Positions 1-7,590 of a stretch of 64,000 bases of DNA are shown in pieces. This DNA comes from Paenibacillus massiliensis 2301065 = DSM 16942 (lineage in GTDB: Bacteria; Bacillota; Bacilli; Paenibacillales; Paenibacillaceae). The notes beneath the pieces are model-generated. The model saw nothing but the letters and a program-made list of their open reading frames with translations. It searched no databases and was not told where the DNA came from. Every line of letters begins with the position of its first letter. Positions within the stretch are counted from its first letter, which is position 1. The position numbers and the translations under genes were made by a program. Where the stretch lies: NCBI RefSeq assembly GCF_000377505.1, contig NZ_KB898186.1, forward strand, positions 555,757 through 619,756. Reading direction: 5' to 3'.

Positions 1-279
1 ATACGTGGGGAAGGTATCCCCATGCTCGATTACCGTTCCACCCTTGGGATGGTGCTATTCGCGTTGGGGGTGAGCATAGACTCCTTTTCGGCAGGTATTT
101 CACTTGGAATGTTCAACAGTGATCTAGCGCTGACGGTCATTACCTTCGGGATATGTGGAGGCGCGATGTCCATGCTCGGTTTGCTTCTGGGACGCAAGGC
201 TAGTATACAGCTAGGAGCCTATGGAGAAATGGTCGGAGGTACGATACTATTGACCTTTGGCTTTATGTTTATTTTTTAG
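1..279 (+). CDS. mntP: Manganese efflux pump MntP, C-terminal part (cut by window edge)
   Basis: The reading frame is open to the first base, so only about the last 92 residues of the protein are present; the ATG at 22 is probably internal. The stretch FALGVSIDSFSAGISLG carries the Asp-containing motif of the second MntP (DUF204) repeat, and the rest is two hydrophobic membrane segments ending in FGFMFIF. MntP is an inner-membrane pump that exports excess Mn2+. It lies 29 nt upstream of the arginine phosphatase gene, the same neighbour order as B. subtilis mntP(ywlD)-ywlE, which supports the call. Nothing can be said about its promoter, which lies outside the window. Confidence 0.85.
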   Translation: MRGEGIPMLDYRSTLGMVLFALGVSIDSFSAGISLGMFNSDLALTVITFGICGGAMSMLGLLLGRKASIQLGAYGEMVGGTILLTFGFMFIF

Positions 280-308
280 TTGCTTACGGTATTGGGAGGC
301 TGATCGCT

Positions 309-887
309 ATGAAGCATATTTTGTTTGTCTGCACAGGTAATACTTGCCGTAGCCCTATGGCAGAGGCAATGCTACGTAAAATATCAGCTGAACGAAAGCT
401 GGATCTGGAGGTTCGCTCCGCTGGCGTGGCTGCAATGGATGGAGCTACGATATCCCGTCATGCGAAGGCTGTGCTGGAGGATCATGATATCTATGAGGAA
501 TTTCGATCATCCTCGCTGAATCCGGAATTGATGAACTGGGCAGAATTGATCCTGACCTTGACCCAGGGACATAAGCAGCATGTGCTGCAGCGATTCCCAC
601 AATCGGCAGGGAAAGTATTTACCTTGAAGGAATACGTCGAGGATGATGAGCGAGTGCTACGTGATCTGCAGGAGATGGACGAGTTAGCTGCCTCCTTGGA
701 GCTTGCAGCCGCTTTAGGGCAGGAGCTGTCGATGGAGCAGCGTGAAAAGATCATCGAGTTGCGACAGCGCATTCCAAGCTTTGATATCTCCGATCCGTTC
801 GGCGGCTCAAGGGATGATTATGAGGTGGCTGCTGCCGAGATTCGGACGGCCCTGCATCGACTGGTGGACAAGCTTACTAGGGGATAG
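309..887 (+). CDS. ywlE: Low-molecular-weight protein arginine phosphatase (YwlE-like)
   Basis: The protein opens with the phosphatase P-loop FVCTGNTCRSPMAEAM: nucleophilic Cys8, Arg14 and Ser15. Thr12 is the residue that, in B. subtilis YwlE, sets preference for phospho-arginine over phospho-tyrosine. The general-acid Asp lies in ISDPFGGSRDDY near the C-terminus. YwlE removes arginine phosphate placed by the McsB kinase and so limits ClpCP-mediated degradation. At 192 residues it is about 40 longer than B. subtilis YwlE; the extra length is a Leu/Glu-rich helical insert at about residues 105-150, before the Asp loop. The ATG follows a GGGAGG site at 295-300. The gene probably shares a transcript with mntP. 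Confidence 0.9.
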   Translation: MKHILFVCTGNTCRSPMAEAMLRKISAERKLDLEVRSAGVAAMDGATISRHAKAVLEDHDIYEEFRSSSLNPELMNWAELILTLTQGHKQHVLQRFPQSAGKVFTLKEYVEDDERVLRDLQEMDELAASLELAAALGQELSMEQREKIIELRQRIPSFDISDPFGGSRDDYEVAAAEIRTALHRLVDKLTRG

Positions 888-950
888 GGAGCACTGGGGA
901 TTGTGCATGAAAGAAATGAACATTTTCCAATGAAAACTGCTACTCCAATG

Positions 951-979
951 TTGATTTCCGCTTGCAGATGAATTATGAT
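951..979 (+). promoter_or_regulatory. Sigma-A-type promoter driving the ZTP riboswitch leader
   Basis: TTGATT at 951-956 and TATGAT at 974-979 are separated by exactly 17 nt. Transcription would start near 986, about 10 nt before the riboswitch aptamer. The call rests on consensus match and position. Confidence 0.6.
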
Positions 980-996
980 GTTCATGAGTTAAGAGA

Positions 997-1068
997 GTCT
1001 GGTGTAACTGGCGACAAAAGTGGGCTGAACCACGATGGAGCACCAGATATACGGCCGGTCGCCTGGGC
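997..1068 (+). promoter_or_regulatory. ZTP/ZMP (pfl motif) riboswitch aptamer
   Basis: This stretch matches the known pfl/ZTP aptamer in order and spacing. P1 is TCTGGTG (998-1004) with CACCAGA (1041-1047). The conserved AACTGGCG follows at 1006-1013, then a small hairpin GTGG/CCAC (1020-1023/1030-1033), the conserved GGAGC (1038-1042), and the 3' signature CGCCTGGGC (1060-1068). GGCG (1010-1013) can pair with CGCC (1060-1063), the expected pseudoknot. ZTP riboswitches sense the purine intermediates ZMP/ZTP that build up when 10-formyl-THF is scarce and switch on one-carbon genes. The next genes are ywlG and glyA; GlyA is a standard target. Confidence 0.88.
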
Positions 1069-1071
1069 AAA

Positions 1072-1110
1072 AGAGCAACGCTGCGTAGCAGTAGACTGCT
1101 CTTTTTTTCA
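1072..1110 (+). terminator. Expression-platform terminator of the ZTP riboswitch
   Basis: AGAGCA (1072-1077) pairs with TGCTCT (1097-1102) around an inner CTGC/GCAG stem, followed by a run of T. It begins four bases after the aptamer's CGCCTGGGC end, as in known ZTP switches where ligand binding prevents terminator formation. Confidence 0.85.
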
Positions 1111-1252
1111 TTTTTTTAAGCTTCAACTCCTTCCTTTGTTGCTCAAGTATTTGAATTTTATGAATTGCAAAGTCAATAATCCGCTATAATGAAGACGATA
1201 GAATGTCAACGGAGAAGCCGGATTTATTGGGCAGGATAGGGAGGAGCGCGGA

Positions 1253-1843
1253 ATGGGCAATGTGAAGCATATAGAGGAGCTACAGGCTGCGGTATCTGGC
1301 ATTGTACGCGAGCTGGTGGAGGCTGCTCATCTGGGGCCAGGTCATCTGCTGGTCGTGGGCGCAAGTACTAGCGAAGTGGTGGGACAGCGAATTGGAACCT
1401 CTGGTGCGCTTGAGGTAGCGAAGCAGCTGCTGGCAGGAATTGAAGAAGTCCGCTTGGAGGTTGGCTTCGCTGTTGCTTATCAGTGCTGCGAGCATCTCAA
1501 CCGGGCCTTGGTGCTGGAGCGTGAGGTCCTGGAGCGAATGGGCTTCAATGAAGTGGGGGCTGTCCCCGTACCAACGGCAGGTGGGTCCATGGCAGCCGCG
1601 GCTTATCAATTGATGCAGCAGCCTTGCTTGGCTGAGCGCATTCAGGCGCATGCGGGCCTGGACATTGGCGAGACTCTCATCGGGATGCACTTGCGAAGAG
1701 TGGCGGTGCCTTACAGACCATCACTTCGTTATGTGGGACAGGCGCGTGTGACGGCAGCCTTCACCCGTCCTCCTCTTATTGGCGGAGAGCGAGCTGTGTA
1801 CAAGGTCTTGGGCGAGACGGATACAAGTGGAAACTGTGACTGA
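1253..1843 (+). CDS. ywlG: TIGR01440/UPF0340 family protein (YwlG-like)
   Basis: This 196-residue protein matches the YwlG family: N-terminal helix, then LLVVGASTSEVVGQRIGT, a central CCEHLNRALVLER stretch, and PTAGGSMAAAAY. No signal peptide or membrane segment is visible. The biochemical function of the family is unknown to me. The gene lies behind a ZTP riboswitch and about 150 nt before glyA, and sits next to glyA in B. subtilis too, so a role linked to one-carbon/glycine metabolism is plausible; that is inference. The B. subtilis gene between ywlE and ywlG, rpiB, is absent here. A TATAAT at 1185-1190, downstream of the riboswitch terminator, could be a second, ligand-independent promoter, but no good -35 accompanies it. 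Confidence 0.85.
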   Translation: MGNVKHIEELQAAVSGIVRELVEAAHLGPGHLLVVGASTSEVVGQRIGTSGALEVAKQLLAGIEEVRLEVGFAVAYQCCEHLNRALVLEREVLERMGFNEVGAVPVPTAGGSMAAAAYQLMQQPCLAERIQAHAGLDIGETLIGMHLRRVAVPYRPSLRYVGQARVTAAFTRPPLIGGERAVYKVLGETDTSGNCD

Positions 1844-1999
1844 ATCCTATGCCTTAATGCAGTGCCATGAATGCCGTTATTTAATGTTTTAATGCCATTC
1901 TATGATGCAATGTCGTTATTGATGTAGTAACGGGTATGGATGCTATCTGATGTAATTTATTCTAAAATGATTATAAAATCGCAGGGAGGATTATCTATC

Positions 2000-3250
2000 A
2001 TGATGGAACATTTGCGTAAGAACGATCCGGCTGTACTGGAAGCTATGGGACTGGAATTGAAGCGTCAGCAGAACAATATCGAGCTGATTGCATCCGAAAA
2101 TATTGTTAGTGAAGCGGTCATTGAAGCTATGGGCTCAGTGCTCACCAATAAATATGCCGAAGGCTACCCAGGCAAAAGATACTACGGCGGCTGTGAGCAT
2201 GTAGATATCGTGGAGGACATCGCGCGTGACCGTGCCAAGGAACTGTTCGGCGCCGAGCATGCCAATGTTCAGCCGCATTCCGGTGCACAGGCGAATATGG
2301 CCGTGTATCTGGCAGCGTTGAAGCCTGGGGACACCGTTCTGGGTATGAATCTGGCTCATGGTGGTCACCTGACACATGGTAGTCCAGTTAATGCTTCAGG
2401 ATTGCTGTATAATTTCGCGGCCTATGGAGTTCGTGAGGATAACTTCCTGATTGATTATGATGAAGTACGCAAGGCTGCCTTCAAGCATCGTCCTCGTCTG
2501 ATCGTTGCTGGAGCGAGTGCTTATCCACGCACGATTGATTTTGAGGCTTTTGCATCCATTGCTAATGATGTAGGTGCTTTGTTCATGGTGGATATGGCTC
2601 ATATCGCAGGTCTGGTTGCAGCTGGATTGCACCCGAATCCGGTTCCGCATGCCCAATTTGTAACTACAACAACTCACAAGACCCTCCGTGGACCACGCGG
2701 TGGTATGATTCTGACTCGCAAATCCTGGGCCCAAGCTATTGATAAGGCTGTATTCCCTGGTTCCCAAGGTGGACCGTTAATGCACGTGATCGCTTCCAAG
2801 GCAGTAGCCTTCGGAGAGGCACTCGATCCCTCCTTTAAGGAATATGCGCAGCAGGTTGTGCGTAATGCACAGGTACTGGCTGAGACTCTTGTCAAAGAAG
2901 GCATCAATATCGTATCGGGCGGCACGGACAATCACCTCATGCTGATTGATACGCGCAATCTGAACATTACAGGTAAAGATGCGGAACATGTACTGGATTC
3001 CATTGGGATTACAGTGAACAAGAACGCGATCCCATTTGACCCGACTAGTCCGTTCATTACGAGTGGTATTCGGATCGGTACGCCAGCTGCTACCTCTCGT
3101 GGCATGAAGGAAGATGCCATGCTAGAGATCGGCAGCATCATTGCAGGTACGCTCAAGAATGCGAAGGATGAGACTAAGCTGGGCGAGCTGCGCGCACGTG
3201 TTACCCGTTTGACTGATCAGTATCCAATCTATCCAAGTGTGCAGTACTAA
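2000..3250 (+). CDS. glyA: Serine hydroxymethyltransferase
   Basis: GlyA interconverts serine plus THF and glycine plus 5,10-methylene-THF, using PLP in the cytoplasm. The frame extends up to 1940, but a strong GGGAGGA (1984-1990) places the start at ATG 2000 (or the adjacent ATG 2003), giving 416 residues, the usual length. Visible motifs are [11 protein letters not shown], the [14 protein letters not shown] loop, and [14 protein letters not shown], in which Lys227 forms the PLP Schiff base. The end is an intact SHMT C-terminus. It follows ywlG and the ZTP riboswitch and is closed by a strong terminator, so ywlG-glyA is probably one unit controlled by ZMP/ZTP. Confidence 0.97.
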   Translation: MMEHLRKNDPAVLEAMGLELKRQQNNIELIASENIVSEAVIEAMGSVLTNKYAEGYPGKRYYGGCEHVDIVEDIARDRAKELFGAEHANVQPHSGAQANMAVYLAALKPGDTVLGMNLAHGGHLTHGSPVNASGLLYNFAAYGVREDNFLIDYDEVRKAAFKHRPRLIVAGASAYPRTIDFEAFASIANDVGALFMVDMAHIAGLVAAGLHPNPVPHAQFVTTTTHKTLRGPRGGMILTRKSWAQAIDKAVFPGSQGGPLMHVIASKAVAFGEALDPSFKEYAQQVVRNAQVLAETLVKEGINIVSGGTDNHLMLIDTRNLNITGKDAEHVLDSIGITVNKNAIPFDPTSPFITSGIRIGTPAATSRGMKEDAMLEIGSIIAGTLKNAKDETKLGELRARVTRLTDQYPIYPSVQY

Positions 3251-3290
3251 TATCCAGGTGTGAGATTTTAATCGAATAGAGCAAGTATAC

Positions 3291-3340
3291 AAGCGTAAGG
3301 ATTCGCGGTCATATACCGCGTAATTCCTTGCGCTTTTTTG
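3291..3340 (+). terminator. Rho-independent terminator after glyA
   Basis: A long stem pairs AAGCGTAAGGA-TTCGCGG with CCGCGTAA-TTCCTTGCGCTT across the loop TCATATA, followed by TTTTTTG. It separates glyA from the ABC operon. Confidence 0.88.
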
Positions 3341-3474
3341 TCGTTGTACTGTCCTGTCCTGCGAGATAAATGTAATCGTGTCATCTCATTGAGTAAGCTT
3401 AAATATGTAATTTTTGGGTAATTAACAAAATAGATATGGTGTGCAAGGGTATTCATTTTATAGCAAAGGAGCGG

Positions 3475-4359
3475 ATGATATTGAATCGACAGGGTTCAGC
3501 ACTTATGAGACAGCTTGTTTTTGTCGGTCCGATGATGATATTTTTCGTGTCCATTGTAGTGGTCCCCTTCGTATTGGGGCTGTACTACTCCATGACAGAC
3601 TGGGATGGAGTATCGCAGCACAACCGCTGGCTAGGATGGGATAATTATGTTCACATTCTGACGAAGGACCCTGATTTTCGAAATGCATTCTGGTTCACCG
3701 TACGCTTTACCTTATGTGGTGTCGTATTGACCAATGTGCTAGGCTTTCTACTGGCCTTCTTCTTGACCAGGCCCTTGCGAACACGCCTTGCGCTCAGGAC
3801 AGTTTTCTTTATGCCGAATATGATTGGCGGGTTGCTGCTCGGCTTTATCTGGCAGTTCATATTCGTGAGAGGATTCTCAGCGGTAGGAGAAGCTACAGGC
3901 TGGTCCTTTTTCACTCTACCGTGGCTTGGTGATGCATCAACGGCCTTCTGGGGCACGGTCATCGTATTCGTGTGGCAATATGCAGGCTATCTGATGGTGA
4001 TCTACATATCTTCGCTAAGTAATATACCTCAATCATTGCTGGAATCCGCTCAGATGGATGGTGCAGGCCGTATGCAGGTGCTGCGCAAGATTATTATTCC
4101 GCTGATCATGCCTGCGGTGACGGTCTGTCTGTTTCTTGCGATCTCCTGGTCGTTCAAGGTATTTGAATTGAATCTGGCGCTTACCAAGGGCGGACCGTAC
4201 AAATCAACAGAATCCGTAGCGCTGGACATATATAATGAAGCTTTTACCAATAATCGTCTCGGTCTTGGGACGGCCAAGGCTATGATTTTTTTCGTGATTG
4301 TCGCGATCATTACACTCATTCAGGTGCGCATGACCAAGCAGAGGGAGGTTGAAATGTAA
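3475..4359 (+). CDS. Sugar ABC transporter permease (MalF/UgpA type)
   Basis: This roughly 294-residue protein has six hydrophobic membrane segments. The cytoplasmic EAA loop, LLESAQMDGAGRMQVLRKII at about residues 188-208, docks the ATPase. It belongs to the CUT1 carbohydrate-importer permeases. Start choice is uncertain: AAAGGAG (3465-3471) is only 3 nt from ATG 3475 and 9 nt from TTG 3481, so TTG 3481 may be the true start; the upstream in-frame start at 3436 has no ribosome site. It is the first gene of a three-gene operon: permease, permease, binding lipoprotein. No ATPase is encoded nearby, which is usual for Firmicute CUT1 systems that share one MsmX-type ATPase. The substrate cannot be told from sequence. 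Confidence 0.9.
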   Translation: MILNRQGSALMRQLVFVGPMMIFFVSIVVVPFVLGLYYSMTDWDGVSQHNRWLGWDNYVHILTKDPDFRNAFWFTVRFTLCGVVLTNVLGFLLAFFLTRPLRTRLALRTVFFMPNMIGGLLLGFIWQFIFVRGFSAVGEATGWSFFTLPWLGDASTAFWGTVIVFVWQYAGYLMVIYISSLSNIPQSLLESAQMDGAGRMQVLRKIIIPLIMPAVTVCLFLAISWSFKVFELNLALTKGGPYKSTESVALDIYNEAFTNNRLGLGTAKAMIFFVIVAIITLIQVRMTKQREVEM

Positions 4360-4360
4360 G

Positions 4361-5200
4361 ATGGAGCATACATCAAGCAAGTATCGTTTAAGCACATTTG
4401 CCGCTGAATTGATTCTGATCCTGATTGCATTGATCTTCCTGATCCCTTTCTATTTTCTGCTGGTGAATTCGGTGAAGCCGTTCGGGGAGATATTGTCTGA
4501 TGCAGCCTCCTGGCCTGCCTCCTTCCAATGGAGCAATTATGTGCAGGCTTGGCGGGCCATAGAGTTTCCAAAAGCTTTTATGAACTCGCTCATCGTAACA
4601 CTTGTCAGTAATGTGCTGCTGCTGCTGATCAGTTCGATGGCTGCTTATCAGATGGTCAGACACGATACGGTATTTAACCGCATATTATTCGTGATTCTGG
4701 TGGCGGCCATGGTCGTACCGTTCCAGTCTATTATGCTGCCGCTGATGGAAGTGACGAATGTGCTGGGCCTTAATAACAGCCTGCTGGGCTTGATTATCTG
4801 TTATCTGGGCTTCGGTACATCCTTGTCCGTGTTCCTGTTTCATGGCTTCATCAAGTCCGTTCCACTGGAGATTGAACAGGCGGCTCGCGTGGATGGCACT
4901 TCCCGCTACGGTGTATTCTTCCGTATCGTCTGTCCGTTGCTACAGCCAATGTTCGTGACCGTACTCATCCTTAATACGCTCTGGATCTGGAATGACTATT
5001 TGATGCCTTCGCTGATTCTGTCTGACCCGGATCTGAATACAATTCCGATTGCAACCTATATGCTGTTCGGTCAATTTACCAAGCAGTGGGATCTGGCCTT
5101 GCCCGCACTTGTGCTCGGGATTGCTCCTGTCGTTATCTTCTTTCTGTCGATGCAAAAATATATCGTATCCGGCATTGCAGCCGGTGCGGTAAAGGGTTAA
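4361..5200 (+). CDS. Sugar ABC transporter permease (MalG/UgpE type)
   Basis: This second CUT1 permease of about 279 residues has six membrane segments and the EAA loop LEIEQAARVDGTSRYGVFF. ATG 4361 starts one base after the stop of the first permease, with GAGGGAGG (4341-4348) ending 12 nt before it; the in-frame TTG at 4349 touches the ribosome site and is unlikely. Such tight coupling suggests translational coupling of the two permeases, which form the heterodimeric channel. The solute-binding lipoprotein gene follows 11 nt later. Confidence 0.92.
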   Translation: MEHTSSKYRLSTFAAELILILIALIFLIPFYFLLVNSVKPFGEILSDAASWPASFQWSNYVQAWRAIEFPKAFMNSLIVTLVSNVLLLLISSMAAYQMVRHDTVFNRILFVILVAAMVVPFQSIMLPLMEVTNVLGLNNSLLGLIICYLGFGTSLSVFLFHGFIKSVPLEIEQAARVDGTSRYGVFFRIVCPLLQPMFVTVLILNTLWIWNDYLMPSLILSDPDLNTIPIATYMLFGQFTKQWDLALPALVLGIAPVVIFFLSMQKYIVSGIAAGAVKG

Positions 5201-5211
5201 GGGGTGAGAGC

Positions 5212-6507
5212 ATGCTTGGACGCCGAAGATTCAGTCGCATATTCAGTCGAAAATCCATAAGCTTCCCCCTCCTGCTTGTCCTTGTACTGTTGCTTATGAC
5301 TAGCTGCAGCAATGGAGCACAGGAAAGTACGGATTCCAAGACGATTCACATCTACCAGTTCAAGGTCGAGATCTCTGAGCCGCTGAAGGCGATGGTAGCC
5401 GAGTACGAGAAGGAGCACCCTGGCATTAAGGTCGAGGTGCTGTCTGTGGGAGGCGGTATGGATTACGCAGCTTCTTTGAAGGCAAAGTTCTCATCTGGTG
5501 ATGAGCCTGATATCTTTACCAATGAAGGGTATCAGGATATGGAGACGTGGTTCGAATATCTTGAGGATTTATCCGACCAGCCATGGGTGAATGAGCTTGA
5601 TGATTTCGCGAAGCGGCCCATGACGAAGGATGGCAAGCTATATGGGCAGCCGATGAATCTGGAAGGATTCGGCTTCATTTATAATAGGGACCTGTTCGAG
5701 CAGGCAGGGATTACGGATCTCCCACAGACCTTAACGGAGTTGAGGCAGGTAGCACAGCGTCTGGAGGAGCAAGGAATCATTCCATTTGCCAATGCTTATC
5801 AAGAATATTGGGTGCTTGGCAATCATTTGGCGAACATTCCATTCTCCAGACAGGAGGAGCCTGAGCGATTCATTGAAGAGCTTGATGCCCAGACGAACCG
5901 CATCCCAGGAAATCCGGTGTTCGACGACTGGGTACAGCTGATGGACCTGATGCTGGAGTATAGTAATCCCTATCCACTGACGACCGATTACAATACACAG
6001 GTGACGCTGTTCGCAACGGGGCAGGCGGCGATGATGCCACAAGGGAACTGGACCCAGCCTCAGATTGACGGGATTAATCCGGATCTCAACATCGGCATTC
6101 TACCGACACCGGTCAATGATGATCCTGCATTAGCTGATTACCTGGCCGTCGGCGTTCCAGCGAATTGGGTGGTCAACAAGAACTCACCAGTGAAGGAAGA
6201 GGCCAAAGATTTTCTGAATTGGATGGTCACCTCAGACACGGGGAAAAGATACATCACAGAGGAGTTCAAATTCGTACCTGCCTTCCAGAGCATCAAGACC
6301 AGCCCGGACATCGTAGGTGACCTCGGTGCCGAGATTATTCGCCGCGTAGAGGAAGACAAGGTGCTAAGCTGGAACTTCTCACGTTTTCCCAAAGGCTTGA
6401 ATCATGATCTTAGCAGTATTATGCAGGCCTATATCGCAGGCGCGATCACCAAAGAAGATATGATGCAGCAATTCCAAGAGGCATGGGATAATCTGAAATT
6501 CAGATAG
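5212..6507 (+). CDS. Extracellular sugar-binding lipoprotein of the ABC importer
   Basis: ATG 5212 follows GGGGTGAG, giving 431 residues; the longer frame from 5086 overlaps the permease and has no ribosome site. The N-terminus has basic residues, a hydrophobic stretch and the lipobox LMTSC, with Cys32 the predicted lipid anchor. The mature part is a family 1 solute-binding protein: TIHIYQFKVEISEPL, then YEKEHPGIKVEV, GFIYNRDLFEQAGI, and GQAAMMPQGNW near residue 270. It would capture a mono- or oligosaccharide outside the membrane and deliver it to the two permeases. The operon has no counterpart between glyA and upp in B. subtilis. Confidence 0.92.
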   Translation: MLGRRRFSRIFSRKSISFPLLLVLVLLLMTSCSNGAQESTDSKTIHIYQFKVEISEPLKAMVAEYEKEHPGIKVEVLSVGGGMDYAASLKAKFSSGDEPDIFTNEGYQDMETWFEYLEDLSDQPWVNELDDFAKRPMTKDGKLYGQPMNLEGFGFIYNRDLFEQAGITDLPQTLTELRQVAQRLEEQGIIPFANAYQEYWVLGNHLANIPFSRQEEPERFIEELDAQTNRIPGNPVFDDWVQLMDLMLEYSNPYPLTTDYNTQVTLFATGQAAMMPQGNWTQPQIDGINPDLNIGILPTPVNDDPALADYLAVGVPANWVVNKNSPVKEEAKDFLNWMVTSDTGKRYITEEFKFVPAFQSIKTSPDIVGDLGAEIIRRVEEDKVLSWNFSRFPKGLNHDLSSIMQAYIAGAITKEDMMQQFQEAWDNLKFR

Positions 6508-6517
6508 TCAGATGAGG

Positions 6518-6555
6518 GAGTCTTCGTCCGAAAGGCGAGGGCTCTTTCATTTCTC
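6518..6555 (+). terminator. Terminator of the sugar ABC operon
   Basis: GAGTCTTCGTC (6518-6528) pairs with GGCGAGGGCTC (6534-6544), counting G-U pairs, across a 5-nt loop, followed by a T-rich tail. Confidence 0.65.
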
Positions 6556-6723
6556 TAATTCGTTACCACAGGCAGGTGTTAAAAGCGGCAAGGAATGATA
6601 TAATATACGAGATTTGTGGATCGATAGCACCTATAGTTGGGCAATGAAAGAATATAGACCCTCACTGCATTATACGATTGCTTAGAATTTGAAATAATAA
6701 TGAACGTATAGTGGAGTACATGC

Positions 6724-6770
6724 GATTACAGCAAGCTGCAATCACCTGTGGTCTATACGCGAGACTACAG
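6724..6770 (+). promoter_or_regulatory. Two adjacent hairpins in the upp leader
   Basis: Hairpin 1 is GATTACAG/CTGCAATC (6724-6731/6736-6743, one mismatch). Hairpin 2 is CTGTGGTCT/AGACTACAG (6746-6754/6762-6770, one G-U). Neither is followed by a T run. They lie about 40 nt before the upp ribosome site. There is no match to the PyrR binding loop, so any regulatory role is unproven. Confidence 0.4.
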
Positions 6771-6810
6771 TGTGCTAAGGAAATGAAGTAGGATACCGGA
6801 GGGACTTAAT

Positions 6811-7440
6811 ATGGGTAAACTGGTGATATGCGATCACCCATTAATTCAACACAAGCTGACCTTCATTCGTGATGTGCGCACGAATACAAAAGACTTTCGT
6901 GAATTGGTCGATGAAGTAGCGACGCTGATGGCTTATGAGATTACACGTGACATTCCACTGGAGAGCATTGTGGTACAGACCCCTGTGGCAGAGACGGAAG
7001 GCAAAGTCATTTCCGGGCGTATGCTCGGTCTGATTCCGATCCTGCGAGCAGGACTAGGGATGCTGGATGGCGTAGTGAAGCTGCTCCCTGCGGCCAAGGT
7101 AGGTCATGTCGGGCTGTTCCGTGATCCGGAGACACTTCAGCCTGTTGAATATTATACGAAGCTGCCGACCGATGTAACTGAGCGTGAGTTGATTGTCATC
7201 GACCCGATGCTCGCTACGGGAGGCTCAGCAATTGCAGCGATTGATGTGCTCAAGAAGCGTGGCTGCACGCAGATTAAAATGATGAACCTGATTGCAGCTC
7301 CCGAAGGCGTCAAAGCCGTTCAGGATGCACACCCTGATGTGGACATCTATGTAGCTGCACTGGACGAGCGTCTGGACAGTCATGGATATATTATTCCTGG
7401 ACTGGGAGATGCCGGAGACCGACTCTACGGTACCAAGTAA
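6811..7440 (+). CDS. upp: Uracil phosphoribosyltransferase
   Basis: Upp makes UMP from uracil and PRPP (pyrimidine salvage). The 209-residue length is typical. The PRPP-binding loop reads [12 protein letters not shown] (about residues 130-141), and the uracil-binding C-terminal region includes [20 protein letters not shown] 6811 follows GGAGGGAC. The roughly 260-nt upstream region holds a TATAAT (6599-6604) without a clear -35 and two hairpins. Its position between glyA and mnaA/atp matches B. subtilis. Confidence 0.97.
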   Translation: MGKLVICDHPLIQHKLTFIRDVRTNTKDFRELVDEVATLMAYEITRDIPLESIVVQTPVAETEGKVISGRMLGLIPILRAGLGMLDGVVKLLPAAKVGHVGLFRDPETLQPVEYYTKLPTDVTERELIVIDPMLATGGSAIAAIDVLKKRGCTQIKMMNLIAAPEGVKAVQDAHPDVDIYVAALDERLDSHGYIIPGLGDAGDRLYGTK

Positions 7441-7523
7441 AGCCAGCAAGCAGGAAGTTTGCAGTTGGGTTGGGAAGTATTCATAATGTAATTCATGGAA
7501 GTATCTATTATAAGCAGATGATT

Positions 7524-7563
7524 TGGCCCCGGACACATGAGCATACCATTGTTACCGGGGCCA
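7524..7563. other. GC-rich stem-loop between upp and mnaA
   Basis: TGGCCCCGG (7524-7532) and CCGGGGCCA (7555-7563) are perfect inverted repeats with a 22-nt loop, ending 27 nt before the mnaA start. Only CTTTAAT follows, so it would be a weak terminator at best; it could be an attenuator or stabilising stem. Confidence 0.5.
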
Positions 7564-7590
7564 TGCTTTAATGTGAAAAGGAGCTTAATC

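Noticed and set aside
962..1189. 75-codon plus-strand frame between ywlE and ywlG
   Set aside because: It runs across the ZTP riboswitch and its terminator; the coding is accidental.
6579..6604. Promoter for upp (TTAAAA ... TATAAT)
   Set aside because: The TATAAT is perfect but the only -35-like box is 14 nt away; spacing is poor, so it is mentioned only in the upp entry.
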